DNA of 54,766 bases from Streptomyces sp. LUP47B (GCF_001746295.1 NZ_MJAH01000021.1:152413-207178); one strand, 5' to 3'. Positions 43,644 to 54,466 are shown, counted from the stretch's first letter. Program-made: numbers and translations. Notes: generated by a model from the sequence alone, not told the origin.

Positions 43644-44642
43644 GTGACCGCACCGATCGAGACCACCGGGGCGCAGGCCGAGGCGCAGCCGGAGGCTGTC
43701 CTCGTCGGCGTCGACAAGGGGCAGATCGAGGGCCGTTCCCTGGGACAGATCGCCTGGTCCCGGTTCAAGAAGGACAAGGTGGCGGTCGCCGGTGGCGTGA
43801 TCGTCATTCTGCTGATCCTCCTCGCGGTGCTCTCCCGCCCCATCCAGGCCATGTTCGGCCTGGACCCGAACGCCCTGCACCAGGATCTGATCGACCCCAA
43901 CACCTCGCTGCCCAAGGGCGACTTCGGCGGCATGAGCTGGTCGCACCCGCTCGGTGTGGAGCCGAAGTTCGGCCGCGACATCGCCACCCGCATCCTCGAG
44001 GGCTCCTGGGTCTCGCTGGTCGTCGCCTTCGGCGCCACGATCCTGTCCAACACGATCGGCGCCGTGCTCGGCGTGGTCGCCGGCTACTACGGCGGGCGGG
44101 TCGACACGATCATCAGCCGGCTGATGGACACGTTCCTGGCGTTCCCGCTGCTGCTGTTCGCCATCGCCATCTCGGCCACGCTCCAGGGCGGTGCCTTCGG
44201 GCTCGAGGGTCTGCCGCTGCACATCAGCGTGCTGATCTTCGTCATCGGCTTCTTCAACTGGCCCTACCTGGGCCGCATCGTGCGCGGTCAGACGCTGGCC
44301 CTGCGCGAGCGGGAGTTCGTCGACGCCTCGCGCGGGATGGGGGCCAGGGGGCCGTACATCCTTTTCCGGGAGCTGCTGCCGAACCTCGTCGGCCCGATCA
44401 TCGTCTACTCGACGCTGCTCATCCCGACCAACATCCTCTTCGAGGCGTCGCTGAGCTTCCTCGGCGTCGGCATCCAGCCTCCCCAGGCCTCCTGGGGCGG
44501 CATGCTCAACCAGGCCGTCGACTTCTACCAGGTCGACCCGCAGTTCATGATCGTGCCTGGTCTGGCCATCTTCGTGACCGTCCTTGCGTTCAACCTGCTC
44601 GGTGACGGTCTCCGCGACGCTCTCGACCCGCGCAGCCGCTGA
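43644..44642 (+). CDS. oppC: oligopeptide ABC importer permease, OppC type
   Basis: A 332-residue inner-membrane permease. The OppC N-terminal segment (GRSLGQIAWSRFKKDKVAVAGG) leads to the first helix, then a periplasmic-side loop and a BPD_transp_1 domain with five helices. The EAA loop, which contacts the ATPases, reads FVDASRGMGARGPYILFRELLPN. GTG 43644 gives a normal family start after an unstructured 30-residue tail; GAGAGGGG lies upstream. It is the first gene of the C-A-B-D-F operon, an unusual order since oppA is normally first. Confidence 0.93.
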   Translation: MTAPIETTGAQAEAQPEAVLVGVDKGQIEGRSLGQIAWSRFKKDKVAVAGGVIVILLILLAVLSRPIQAMFGLDPNALHQDLIDPNTSLPKGDFGGMSWSHPLGVEPKFGRDIATRILEGSWVSLVVAFGATILSNTIGAVLGVVAGYYGGRVDTIISRLMDTFLAFPLLLFAIAISATLQGGAFGLEGLPLHISVLIFVIGFFNWPYLGRIVRGQTLALREREFVDASRGMGARGPYILFRELLPNLVGPIIVYSTLLIPTNILFEASLSFLGVGIQPPQASWGGMLNQAVDFYQVDPQFMIVPGLAIFVTVLAFNLLGDGLRDALDPRSR

Positions 44643-44699
44643 CCCGCGGCCGCGGTGAGAGTCCACAAGATTTCCGACAATAAGGGGAAGCAGACCATC

Positions 44700-46448
44700 A
44701 TGCGAAGGTCAGCGCTGGCCGCAGTGGCGGCCATCGGCAGTGCGAGCCTGTTGCTCTCGGCTTGCAGCAAGGCCGATGACAACGGTGGAGACGGGAACAA
44801 GTCGGCTGGGGCCAACGCAGCGACCAAGGGCGTCGTCAATGCCTCCACCCAGAAGGGTGGGACGGTCACGTACGAGTACTCCGACGTCCCGGACTCCTTC
44901 GATCCCGGCAACACGTACTACGCCTACATGTACAACCTCAGCCGGCTGTACGCCCGCCCGCTGATGACCTTCCAGCCCGGTCCGGGCGAGGAGGGCAACA
45001 AGCTGGTCCCGGACCTCGCCGAGAAGGCGGGCGAGCCGAGCGACGGCGGCAAGACCTGGACGTACAAGATCCGCTCCGGCCTGAAGTACCAGGACGGCAC
45101 CCCGATCACCTCGAAGGACGTCAAGTACGCCGTCGAGCGCTCCAACTTCGCGCGTGACGTGCTCTCCCTCGGCCCGAACTACTTCCAGCAGTTCATGGAG
45201 GGCGGCAAGGCGTACAAGGGTCCCTACAAGGACAAGAGCGCCGAGGGTCTGAAGTCCATCCAGACTCCGGACGACACCACGATCGTCTTCAAGCTCAACC
45301 GTCCCTTCCAGGAGTTCGACTACCTGGTCGCGACGCCGCAGACGGCGCCGGTCCCGCAGGCCAAGGACACCGGCATCGACTACGTCAAGAGCATCGTGTC
45401 CTCGGGCTCGTACAAGTTCCAGAGCTACGACGAGGGCAAGCAGGCCGTCCTCGTCAAGAACGAGAACTGGGACGCGAAGACCGACCCGCTGCGCAAGCAG
45501 TACCCGGACAAGATCGTCGTCAAGCTGAAGGTCAACGCCGAGACGATCGACCAGGACGTCCAGGCCGGTGACGCGATCGACCTCGGTGGTACCGGTGTTC
45601 AGGCCGCGACCCAGGCGAAGGTCGTCAACGACGCGAGCCTGAAGGCCAACACGGACAACACCTACGGTGGCCGTCTGGTCTACATGGCGATCAACAACCA
45701 GGTCGCGCCGTTCGACAAGGTCGAGTGCCGCAAGGCCGTCGAGTACGCCATCGACAAGGTCTCCGTGCAGACCGCCGAGGGCGGCCCGATCCGCGGTGAC
45801 ATCGCCACCACCGTCCTGCCCCCGGACATCACCGGCTACGCGAAGGCCGACGTCTACGCGACCACCGGCAACAAGGGTGACGTCGCCAAGGCCAAGGAGC
45901 AGCTGAAGGCCTGCGGCAAGACGACGATCAACACCAACCTCTCGGCGCGCAGCGACCGCCCGCAGGAGATCGACGCGGCCACCGCGATCATCGCCTCGCT
46001 GAAGAAGGTCGGCATCAACGCCAGCCTGAAGCAGTACCCGTCGGGCAAGTACTTCACCGACTACGCGGGTGTGCCGACGTTCGACAAGAAGCAGAACATC
46101 GGCCTGCACATGATGCAGTGGGGTGCCGACTGGAACTCCGGTTACGGCTTCCTCCAGCAGATCCTGCACGGTGACGCGATCGGTGCGTCCGGCAACACCA
46201 ACCTCTCGTATCTGAACGACAAGCAGATCAACCAGATGCTCGAGCAGGCCATCGCCACCGAGGACGACACCGCCCGCAACGCCCTGTACGGGCAGATCGA
46301 CAAGCGCGCCATGGACCTGGCGGCGCTCGTCCCGCTGACCTACTTCAAGGTCCTGCTGTACCGCCCGTCCGGCTACACCAACCTGGTGTCCACGTCGGCC
46401 TTCAGCGGTCAGTACGACTACCTCAACATCGGCACGACCAAGAAGTAG
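44700..46448 (+). CDS. oppA: oligopeptide-binding lipoprotein, OppA type (SBP_bac_5)
   Basis: A 582-residue extracellular lipoprotein that captures peptides for the Opp permease. Signal peptide MRRSALAAVAAIGSASLLLSAC with lipobox LSAC and C22 lipidation, then a Gly/Asn/Lys linker and the family 5 binding fold (LVPDLAEKAGEPSDGGKTWTY-type opening, LKYQDGTPITSKDVKYAVER, and a KECGK-like C-terminal half). ATG 44700 is preferred to GTG 44655 because it yields a clean signal peptide. It lies 57 nt after oppC and is followed by a strong intercistronic hairpin, which fits the need for more binding protein than permease. Confidence 0.93.
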   Translation: MRRSALAAVAAIGSASLLLSACSKADDNGGDGNKSAGANAATKGVVNASTQKGGTVTYEYSDVPDSFDPGNTYYAYMYNLSRLYARPLMTFQPGPGEEGNKLVPDLAEKAGEPSDGGKTWTYKIRSGLKYQDGTPITSKDVKYAVERSNFARDVLSLGPNYFQQFMEGGKAYKGPYKDKSAEGLKSIQTPDDTTIVFKLNRPFQEFDYLVATPQTAPVPQAKDTGIDYVKSIVSSGSYKFQSYDEGKQAVLVKNENWDAKTDPLRKQYPDKIVVKLKVNAETIDQDVQAGDAIDLGGTGVQAATQAKVVNDASLKANTDNTYGGRLVYMAINNQVAPFDKVECRKAVEYAIDKVSVQTAEGGPIRGDIATTVLPPDITGYAKADVYATTGNKGDVAKAKEQLKACGKTTINTNLSARSDRPQEIDAATAIIASLKKVGINASLKQYPSGKYFTDYAGVPTFDKKQNIGLHMMQWGADWNSGYGFLQQILHGDAIGASGNTNLSYLNDKQINQMLEQAIATEDDTARNALYGQIDKRAMDLAALVPLTYFKVLLYRPSGYTNLVSTSAFSGQYDYLNIGTTKK

Positions 46449-46471
46449 CCCCGGAAGGCAGGTGAAGGCAT

Positions 46472-46505
46472 TGGTGCCCGTGGGCCTCACGGCCCGCGGG
46501 CACCA
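46472..46505 (+). terminator. intercistronic hairpin between oppA and oppB
   Basis: A 15-bp stem (TGGTGCCCGTGGGCC / GGCCCGCGGGCACCA, 46472-46486 with 46491-46505) with one G-U pair and a TCAC loop, 24 nt after the oppA stop codon and 12 nt before the oppB start. No U-tract follows. It probably stabilises upstream mRNA or partly attenuates, favouring OppA over OppBDF. Confidence 0.7.
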
Positions 46506-46517
46506 GCGCCGGTCCCC

Positions 46518-47525
46518 GTGATCTCGTACATCCTCCGTCGGACGTTCGCGGCAGTGATCCTGCTGCTGGTCGTCACCGCGGTCACCTTCGCGATCTTCTT
46601 CCTGCTGCCGCGGATGGCCGGCCAGACCGCCGACCAGCTCGCGCAGCAGTACATCGGAAAGAGTCCGACGAAGGCCGACATCGCCGCGGTCAAGCAGAAC
46701 CTCGGTCTGGACGAGCCCCTGTATGCCCAGTACTGGCACTTCATCAAGGGGATCGTGTCCGGCGCCACCTACAACCTGGGCCCCACGACGGCGCACTGTG
46801 ACGCGCCGTGCTTCGGCTACTCCTTCAAGAACCACGTGGCGGTGTGGCCCCAGCTCACCTCGCGTCTTCCGGTGACCATCTCGCTGGCCGCCGGCGCCGC
46901 CGTGATGTGGCTGGTGTCCGGTGTGGTGATCGGCGTGATCTCCGCACTCAAGCCCCGCAGCTTCTTCGACCGCTCCTTCATGGGTGTCGCGCTCGCCGGG
47001 GTCTCGCTGCCCATGTTCTTCACGGGCAACCTGGCGCTGCTGCTCTTCACCTACCAGTGGCCGATCTTCGGGCGAACCTACGTACCGTTCACCGAGAATC
47101 CGGCCCAGTGGGCCAACACACTCTTCCCGGCGTGGTGTTCGCTGGCGCTGCTGTACTCCGCCATCTACGCGCGGCTGACCCGCTCGGGCATGCTGGAGAC
47201 GATGAACGAGGACTTCATCCGCACGGCCCGCGCCAAGGGCCTGCGGGAGCGCAACGTGGTGGCCCGGCACGGGCTGCGCGCCGCGCTGACCCCGATCATC
47301 ACCGTCTTCGGTATGGACCTGGGCCTGCTGCTCGGCGGCGCCGTGATCACCGAGACGGTGTTCTCGCTGCCCGGCATCGGCCAGTACGCGGTGCAGGGCA
47401 TCACCGACAACGACCTGCCCCCGATCCTCGGCGTCACCCTGCTCGCCGCATTCTTCGTCGTGATCGCAAATCTCCTGGTGGACCTGTTGTACGCCGCCGC
47501 CGACCCGCGGGTGAGGCTCTCGTGA
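46518..47525 (+). CDS. oppB: oligopeptide ABC importer permease, OppB type
   Basis: A 335-residue inner-membrane permease with the OppB N-terminus (MISYILRRTFAAVILLLVVTAV as the first helix), a long external loop (about 35-110, containing a Cys pair in HCDAPCFGY) and a BPD_transp_1 domain; the EAA loop reads FIRTARAKGLRERNVVARHGLR. GTG 46518 lies just after the intercistronic hairpin and lacks a classical ribosome site. The stop codon overlaps the oppD start (GTGA at 47522-47525). Confidence 0.93.
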   Translation: MISYILRRTFAAVILLLVVTAVTFAIFFLLPRMAGQTADQLAQQYIGKSPTKADIAAVKQNLGLDEPLYAQYWHFIKGIVSGATYNLGPTTAHCDAPCFGYSFKNHVAVWPQLTSRLPVTISLAAGAAVMWLVSGVVIGVISALKPRSFFDRSFMGVALAGVSLPMFFTGNLALLLFTYQWPIFGRTYVPFTENPAQWANTLFPAWCSLALLYSAIYARLTRSGMLETMNEDFIRTARAKGLRERNVVARHGLRAALTPIITVFGMDLGLLLGGAVITETVFSLPGIGQYAVQGITDNDLPPILGVTLLAAFFVVIANLLVDLLYAAADPRVRLS

Positions 47526-48609
47526 CCGAACTCTCCAAGACCGGTGCCGCCCTGGGCGAGCCGGCTCCGGGGAACGCCCCCGACGCCTTCCTCGCGGTCC
47601 GCGACCTCAAGGTGCACTTCCCGACCGACGACGGCGTGGTCAAGTCCGTCGACGGGCTCAGCTTCGAGGTGGAGAAGGGCAAGACCCTCTGCATAGTCGG
47701 CGAGTCGGGCTCCGGCAAGTCCGTCACCTCACTGGCGATCATGGGCCTGCACCGGCTCGGCGCACAGGGCAAGCACGTGCGGATGTCCGGCGAGATCTGG
47801 CTGGACGGCAAGGAACTGGTCTCCGCCGACCCGGACGAGGTGCGCCGGCTGCGCGGCCGCGAGATGGCGATGATCTTCCAGGACCCGCTGTCCGCGATGC
47901 ACCCGTACTACACGATCGGCAACCAGATCGTGGAGGCGTACCGGGTCCACCACAACGTCAGCAAGAAGATCGCGCGCAAGCGGGCGATCGAGATGCTCGA
48001 CCGGGTCGGCATCCCCGAGCCGGCCAAGCGCGTGGACGGTTACCCGCACGAGTTCTCCGGCGGTATGCGCCAGCGCGCGATGATCGCCATGGCGCTCGTC
48101 AACAACCCCGAACTGCTCATCGCGGACGAGCCGACGACCGCACTGGACGTCACCGTCCAGGCGCAGATCCTCGACCTCATCCGGGATCTGCAGAAGGAAT
48201 TCGGCTCCGCGGTCGTCCTCATCACCCACGACCTGGGTGTGGTCGCCGAGATCGCCGACGACGTCCTGGTGATGTACGGCGGCCGGTGCGTGGAGCGGGG
48301 CAGCGTCGACGACGTCTTCGAGCGGCCGCAGCACCCCTACACCTGGGGTCTGCTCGGCTCGATGCCGCGCATCGACCGGGAGACCTCCGAGCGGCTCATC
48401 CCCGTCAAGGGTCAGCCGCCGAGCCTCATCAACGTCCCCTCGGGCTGCGCCTTCCACCCCCGCTGCCCGTACGCGGACATCCCCAAGGGCGATGTCACCC
48501 GTACCGTGCGCCCGGAGCTCCAGCAGGTCGGCGGCGGGCACTTCTCCGCGTGCCACCTCTCGCCGGAGGACCGCACGCGGATCTGGACCGAAGAGATTGC
48601 GCCGAAGCT

Positions 48610-48613
<4 letters not shown>
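47522..48613 (+). CDS. oppD: oligopeptide ABC importer ATPase, OppD type
   Basis: A 363-residue ATPase: Walker A GESGSGKS, Q-loop MIFQDPLSAMHP, signature FSGGMRQR, Walker B LLIADEPTTALD and H-switch ITHDLGVV. The oligo_HPY C-terminal region has cysteines in SGCAFHPRCPYAD and FSACH, the pattern linked with an iron-sulfur site in some Opp/Dpp ATPases. It works with OppF under the OppBC permease. GTG 47522 and its own stop codon are both coupled by 4-nt overlaps (GTGA) with neighbours. Confidence 0.94.
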
Positions 48614-49938
<1,325 letters not shown>

Positions 49939-49970
49939 CGCATGACGAGTTGGCAAAGTCATGCACATGC

Positions 49971-50054
49971 CCGAACGGGAGAGTGAAGAGTCGTCCGTGT
50001 CCGACTTATCGGCGCACGCTCGAAGGGACGACACGATGGGACTCTCCCGTTCGG
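49971..50054 (+). promoter_or_regulatory. 14-bp inverted repeat clasping the M1 peptidase start
   Basis: CCGAACGGGAGAGT (49971-49984) is a perfect complement of ACTCTCCCGTTCGG (50041-50054). The 56-nt loop contains the ribosome site and the ATG at 50036; the right arm forms codons 2-7 of the peptidase. It could hold the start region in a loop or limit translation. Function not shown. Confidence 0.45.
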
Positions 50055-51427
50055 CACGCTTAGGAGCCGTCGCGACCGCGGCGGCTTCCTTCTTTGTGAT
50101 CGCGGCCTCACCAGGCCCCGCCGCCGGCGACCCCGGCATCGGCGACCCCTACTTCCCACTCCTCGGCAACGGCGGCTTCGACGCCCGCCACTACACCCTC
50201 GACGTGGCGTACAACCCGGACACCGACCGTCTGGACGGCCGTACGACACTCACCGCCCGCGCCACCCAGAACCTCTCGTCCTTCGACCTGGACCTCCAGA
50301 AACTCGAGGTCACGGGAGTCGAAGTGAACGGCAGACGCGCCCAGTTCACCCGCGACGGCGACGAGATACGCATCACCCCGCGCCAATCCCTGCGCAAGGG
50401 CCACGACTTCACGGTCGCCGTCACCTACGGCGGTGTCCCCGAACCCCTCAGCGGCCCGATCGTCTTCGGCTCCGACTACGGCTGGATGAAGACCCCCGAC
50501 GGCGTCTTCGTCGCCTGTGAACCCAACGCCGCCTCCACCTGGTTCCCGTCCAGCGACCACCCCTCCGACAAGGCCACCTACGACATCCGCATCAAAACCC
50601 CCAAGGGCCTGACCGCGGTCTCCAACGGCCGGCTCGTGTCGACGTACGACAAGGGCGGCTCGACGTACACCCACTGGCGCGAGAAGAAGCCGATGGCGAC
50701 CTACCTCGCGACCGCCACCATCGGGAAGTTCGACGTCCGCACCGGGAAGACGCCGGGCGGCATCCCCATCTACACCGCCATCGACCCGGTGCTGCAGAAC
50801 AGCAACAACGTCGACGTGTACGGCGTGACCGCCGAGGCCACCGACTACTGGTCGCAGGTCTTCGGGCCGTACCCCTTCGAGGAGACCGGCGCGATCGTCG
50901 ACGACATGCCGCAGGCGGGGTTCTCGCTGGAGGTGCAGTCGAAGCCGGTGTACTCGGCGGTGCGCAACGAGACCACCATCGTGCACGAGCTCGCCCACCA
51001 GTGGTTCGGCGACTCGGTCTCGGTCGCGCACTGGAAGGACATCTGGCTCAACGAGGGCTTCGCCACCTACGCCCAGTGGCTGTGGGCCGAGCACAGGGGC
51101 ACCCGCAGCGCCCACGACTCCTTCCTCGCCGGCTATGACGCCCGCCCCGCCGACAACGCGTTCTGGCAGATCACCGTCGGCGACCCGCAGCGCGACACGA
51201 TGTTCGCGTCCGCGGTCTACCAGCGCGGCGCGATGACCCTCCAGGTGCTGCGCGAACGGATCGGCGACAAGGCGTTCTTCAAGCTGCTGCCGGCCTGGAC
51301 CGCGCTCCATCGCTACGGCAACGCCGACACCGCCGACTTCATCCGGCTCGCGGAGAAGGTCAGCGGACAGCAACTGGACGACCTGTTCCGCACCTGGCTC
51401 TTCACGACGGGCAAGCCGGCCCTGTAA
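50036..51427 (+). CDS. secreted M1 family aminopeptidase
   Basis: A 463-residue exported zinc aminopeptidase of the short bacterial M1 type. Signal peptide MGLSRSARLGAVATAAASFF with cleavage near AAG (about residue 30), an N-terminal beta domain (HYTLDVAYNP to LATATIGKF), then the catalytic domain with H317, E318 and H321 (HELAHQWFGD) and E340 (LNEGFATY). The usual GAMEN exopeptidase motif is replaced by a QAGFSLEVQS segment, as in related actinobacterial proteins. ATG 50036 follows GAAGGGA at 7 nt. An in-frame ATG at 49961 lacks a ribosome site, spoils the signal peptide and would add a TTA codon. Next to opp, it could supply small peptides or amino acids. Confidence 0.92.
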   Translation: MGLSRSARLGAVATAAASFFVIAASPGPAAGDPGIGDPYFPLLGNGGFDARHYTLDVAYNPDTDRLDGRTTLTARATQNLSSFDLDLQKLEVTGVEVNGRRAQFTRDGDEIRITPRQSLRKGHDFTVAVTYGGVPEPLSGPIVFGSDYGWMKTPDGVFVACEPNAASTWFPSSDHPSDKATYDIRIKTPKGLTAVSNGRLVSTYDKGGSTYTHWREKKPMATYLATATIGKFDVRTGKTPGGIPIYTAIDPVLQNSNNVDVYGVTAEATDYWSQVFGPYPFEETGAIVDDMPQAGFSLEVQSKPVYSAVRNETTIVHELAHQWFGDSVSVAHWKDIWLNEGFATYAQWLWAEHRGTRSAHDSFLAGYDARPADNAFWQITVGDPQRDTMFASAVYQRGAMTLQVLRERIGDKAFFKLLPAWTALHRYGNADTADFIRLAEKVSGQQLDDLFRTWLFTTGKPAL

Positions 51428-51450
51428 CAGCCCCTGCGCAAGAATGCGGT

Positions 51451-52107
51451 GTGCTCCAGCAACTGTTCAGCCCCTCCGTCCAGCACACGCTCGACCTCGT
51501 CGGCATCTTCGTGTTCGCCATCTCCGGCGCGCTGCTGGCCGTCCGCAAGAACTTCGACGTCTTCGGCATGGCCGTACTCGCCGAGGTCACCGCGCTGGGC
51601 GGGGGGCTGTTCCGGGACCTGATCATCGGCGCGGTACCCCCCGCCGCCTTCACGGACCTGGGGTACTTCATCACCCCGCTGCTCGCCGCCCTGCTGGTCT
51701 TCTTCCTGCACCCGCACGTGGAGCGCATCCAGGCCGGTGTGAACGTCTTCGACGCGGCCGGCCTCGGCCTGTTCTGCGTCGCCGGGACGACGAAGGCCTA
51801 CGAGTACGGGCTCGGCCTCACCCAGTCCGCCACCCTCGGCCTCGCCACCGCCGTCGGCGGCGGTGTCCTGAGGGACGTGCTCGCCAACGAGGTGCCCTCG
51901 CTGCTGCGGTGGGACCGCGACCTGTACGCGGTCCCGGCGATCGTCGGCGCCACCATGGCCGCCCTGTGCATCCGGTACGACGTTCTCTCCCCGTTCACCA
52001 GTGGGCTCGCGGCCCTCACCGCCTTCGTACTGCGCCTGCTCGCGATGCGGTTCCACTGGCGAGCTCCGCGGGCGTGGAACCGGCGCTCGACCGTGCGTGA
52101 GGAGTAG
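51451..52107 (+). CDS. trimeric intracellular cation channel (TRIC/UPF0126, YicG-like) protein
   Basis: A 218-residue membrane protein with seven predicted helices and the duplicated TRIC motif GGGxxRD: GGGLFRD at 50-56 and GGGVLRD in the second half. Prokaryotic TRIC channels form potassium-permeable trimers. GTG 51451 begins 24 nt after the M1 gene stop codon; no strong ribosome site is seen. The last 92 nt overlap, antisense, the end of the convergent esterase gene; the C-terminal tail (WRAPRAWNRRSTVREE) lies in that overlap. Confidence 0.9.
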   Translation: MLQQLFSPSVQHTLDLVGIFVFAISGALLAVRKNFDVFGMAVLAEVTALGGGLFRDLIIGAVPPAAFTDLGYFITPLLAALLVFFLHPHVERIQAGVNVFDAAGLGLFCVAGTTKAYEYGLGLTQSATLGLATAVGGGVLRDVLANEVPSLLRWDRDLYAVPAIVGATMAALCIRYDVLSPFTSGLAALTAFVLRLLAMRFHWRAPRAWNRRSTVREE

Positions 52108-53236
52108 TGCCCGCCCGGCCGCGCAGCAGCCCCATCTCCTCGGTCAGCCACCGGAACGCCGGGACCACCTGCGGCCGCCACAGCGCCATGTTGTGGCCGC
52201 CCGCGCTCTTCGGGACGTAGACGACGTGCACGGTGGTCGGCGCCTTGGCGATCTGTTCGAGACCGGCGGCCGCCTCGTAGCCGTCGCCCGGCTGGCCGGA
52301 CTGGTAGAGCGCGATCGCGGGTGGCGTGCGGGCCTCGCGCAGCAGCACGTAGGGATTGTTGGCGCGGCGCAGGGCGGGGGTCTCGGCGGCCAGCGAATTG
52401 CGTTCGCCGATCGGGTCGTTGTAGCCCGACATGCTGACTGCGGCCCGGTAGCGGTCGGGGTGCGCGACGGCGAGCTTCGTCGCGCAGTGCCCGCCCGCCG
52501 AGTAGCCGGCCACCGCCCAGCCCGCGGGACCGGCCTGGGCACGGAAGTTGTCGGTGACCATCTTCGGCACGTCGACGCTGAGCCAGGTGTCGGCGTTCAC
52601 CGTGCCCGTGATGTTGGCGCAGCCGGTGTCCACCCCGGCCAGCAGGTTCATGCGCGGGGCGACCAGGATGAAGGGCGCCACCCGGCCCTCCCGCATCAGC
52701 GGTCGCAGTTGGTTCACCGCGTGCAGCGACCCGAACCAGGCCTTCGCCGAGCCCGGATAGCCCGACAGCAGCTCCACCACGGGGAACTTGCGGTGCCGGT
52801 AGGCGGGTGTGCCGTACTGCGGCGGCAGCCAGACGTAGACCTCGGCGTTCACGCCCGAGACCCGGCCCTTGAGCTGGGTCACCCGGACCCCGTGCATGCC
52901 GGGTCCGGTGGCCTTCCTGAAGTGCTGCTCGACCCTGGGCAACCGTTTCAGCGAGATACCGCCGGTGCCGTCGGCGCCGAGGTCCGCGGCCTGCTGGACG
53001 TGGTTGCCGGTGCCGAGCAGGTCGGCCCAGTTGTCGTACAGGTTGTTCTGGTTGTTGACCACCGCGAAGACGAGTCCGACGGCCGTGCCCTGGGCGAACA
53101 GCACCATCAGTACACGGGCGGCGGCGCGTGCGATCCGGGGGCCCCGCAGCCGCGACCACAGGGCGAGCGGCAGCACGAGGGCGACGACGGACAGCACGAT
53201 CAGCGTGTAGAGGAACGCGGTCCCGGTGAGGCTCAT
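52016..53236 (-). CDS. membrane-anchored esterase (alpha/beta hydrolase, esterase D/mycolyltransferase-like fold)
   Basis: A 406-residue protein. Two N-terminal hydrophobic segments (about 7-27 TAFLYTLIVLSVVALVLPLAL and 38-62) anchor it, and the hydrolase domain from about 110 faces outside. The nucleophile elbow is AGYSAGGH with S246, after YVWLPPQYG and VVELLSGYPGSAKAWF; the late SAGGHNMALW segment supplies the likely catalytic His. The fold resembles antigen 85/esterase D proteins, though Streptomyces makes no mycolates. ATG 53236 is the first sensible start, with weak AGGGA. About 38 C-terminal residues (rich in Ala, Arg, Ser and Thr) are encoded mostly within the 92-nt overlap with the TRIC gene. 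Confidence 0.85.
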   Translation of the reverse strand: MSLTGTAFLYTLIVLSVVALVLPLALWSRLRGPRIARAAARVLMVLFAQGTAVGLVFAVVNNQNNLYDNWADLLGTGNHVQQAADLGADGTGGISLKRLPRVEQHFRKATGPGMHGVRVTQLKGRVSGVNAEVYVWLPPQYGTPAYRHRKFPVVELLSGYPGSAKAWFGSLHAVNQLRPLMREGRVAPFILVAPRMNLLAGVDTGCANITGTVNADTWLSVDVPKMVTDNFRAQAGPAGWAVAGYSAGGHCATKLAVAHPDRYRAAVSMSGYNDPIGERNSLAAETPALRRANNPYVLLREARTPPAIALYQSGQPGDGYEAAAGLEQIAKAPTTVHVVYVPKSAGGHNMALWRPQVVPAFRWLTEEMGLLRGRAGTTPHARSSAGSTPAELASGTASRAGAVRRR

Positions 53237-53381
53237 GTCCCTGTAGAGGGCGACACCGGGGCCCGGGTTTACGGACGAGTACGGACACTTACCGAAGAAT
53301 TGCCCGGGTCTCACCTGGACCGGCCTGTGGGGAGCGCGAGAAAAGCTACCGCTTAGTAGTTTGTTGTTGTACCGTTCAGGC

Positions 53382-54236
53382 ATGCCAGAAGCAGCCTCCG
53401 CCACGCGTGTCACCATCGGCGACAGCGAGTTCGACCGGGACACCGCGGTCACCCGCCGCGCACCCGGCGTCTACGACATCGACCTCTCCGCGGGCTGGAC
53501 GATCATCAGCGCCGTCAACGGCGGCTATCTGCTGGCCATCCTGGGCCGCGCCCTCGCGGACGCCCTGCCGCACGCCGACCCGTTCACGATCTCCGCGCAC
53601 TACCTGACCGCGTCCCAGCCCGGACCCGCGGTGATCCGCACGGACGTGGTCCGCACCGGCCGCACCCTCTCCACCGGCCAGGCCTCGCTCTTCCAGTACG
53701 ACGAGGAGGGCAAGGAGGTCGAGCGCATCCGCGTCCTCGCCTCCTACGGCGACCTCGGCTCCCTTCCCGACGACGTCCGTACGTCGGCGAAGCCGCCCGC
53801 GATCCCGCCGGTGGACCAGTGCTTCGGCCCCGAGGACGGTCCGGCCCCCGTCGAGGGCAGCTCCGCCATCACCGACCGGCTGATGCTCAAGCTGGACCCC
53901 TCGACCCTGGGCTGGGCCCTCGGCGCCCCGTCCGGCAAGGGCGAGATGCGGTCCTGGTTCGGGCTCGCCGACGGCCGCGACGCCGACCCCTTCTCCCTGC
54001 TCCTCGCCGTGGACGCGCTTCCGCCCACCGCCTTCGAGATCGGCCTCAAGGGCTGGGTGCCCACGGTCGAACTCACCGTCCACATCCGCTGCCGCCCGGC
54101 ACCGGGCCCGCTGCGCGTCTCCATCACCACCCGCAACCTCGCCGGCGGCTTCCTCGAGGAGGACGCCGAGGTCTGGGACAGCGCCGACAGGTTGGTGGCA
54201 CAGTCGCGCCAACTTGCCAGGGTCAGGTTGTCCTGA
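53382..54236 (+). CDS. thioesterase family protein (double hotdog, acyl-CoA thioesterase-like)
   Basis: A 284-residue cytoplasmic protein with two hotdog-type halves. The first holds GWTIISAVNGGYLLAILGRAL and HYLTASQPGPAVIRTDVVR, the second FSLLLAVDALPPTAFEIG and TVELTVHIRCRPAPGPLRVS. It resembles the 4HBT_3/TesB-like group that hydrolyses acyl-CoA, with an unknown acyl preference. ATG 53382 is preferred to an in-frame TTG at 53361; a TACCGT -10-like hexamer 6 nt before the ATG suggests a leaderless transcript. It is divergent from the esterase gene by 145 nt. Confidence 0.9.
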   Translation: MPEAASATRVTIGDSEFDRDTAVTRRAPGVYDIDLSAGWTIISAVNGGYLLAILGRALADALPHADPFTISAHYLTASQPGPAVIRTDVVRTGRTLSTGQASLFQYDEEGKEVERIRVLASYGDLGSLPDDVRTSAKPPAIPPVDQCFGPEDGPAPVEGSSAITDRLMLKLDPSTLGWALGAPSGKGEMRSWFGLADGRDADPFSLLLAVDALPPTAFEIGLKGWVPTVELTVHIRCRPAPGPLRVSITTRNLAGGFLEEDAEVWDSADRLVAQSRQLARVRLS

Positions 54237-54466
54237 CCCACCCGGGGGCGCGCCTGCGGTTCTCCGACCGCGTGGCCGCTCGTGTCACGGGCTTGTACCA
54301 GCGAGTAGGTCGAAGGCCGCAGGGGAAGCCCAGGTCGGACGGGGTGCTTTAGCCGCGCTTTGCCCTGCACACAGGCGGGGGACAGTGGGGCCCCAAGAAA
54401 GGCCTAAGGGCCGTTGGTTGAGTTCCGGGCCTCAGGACTTCCTCATCCTCCCTGGAGCTGTCTCTC

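Noticed and set aside
49961..50035. N-terminal extension of the M1 aminopeptidase that would include a TTA codon
   Set aside because: No ribosome site at 49961 and the extension would disrupt the signal peptide; the TTA is therefore probably untranslated.
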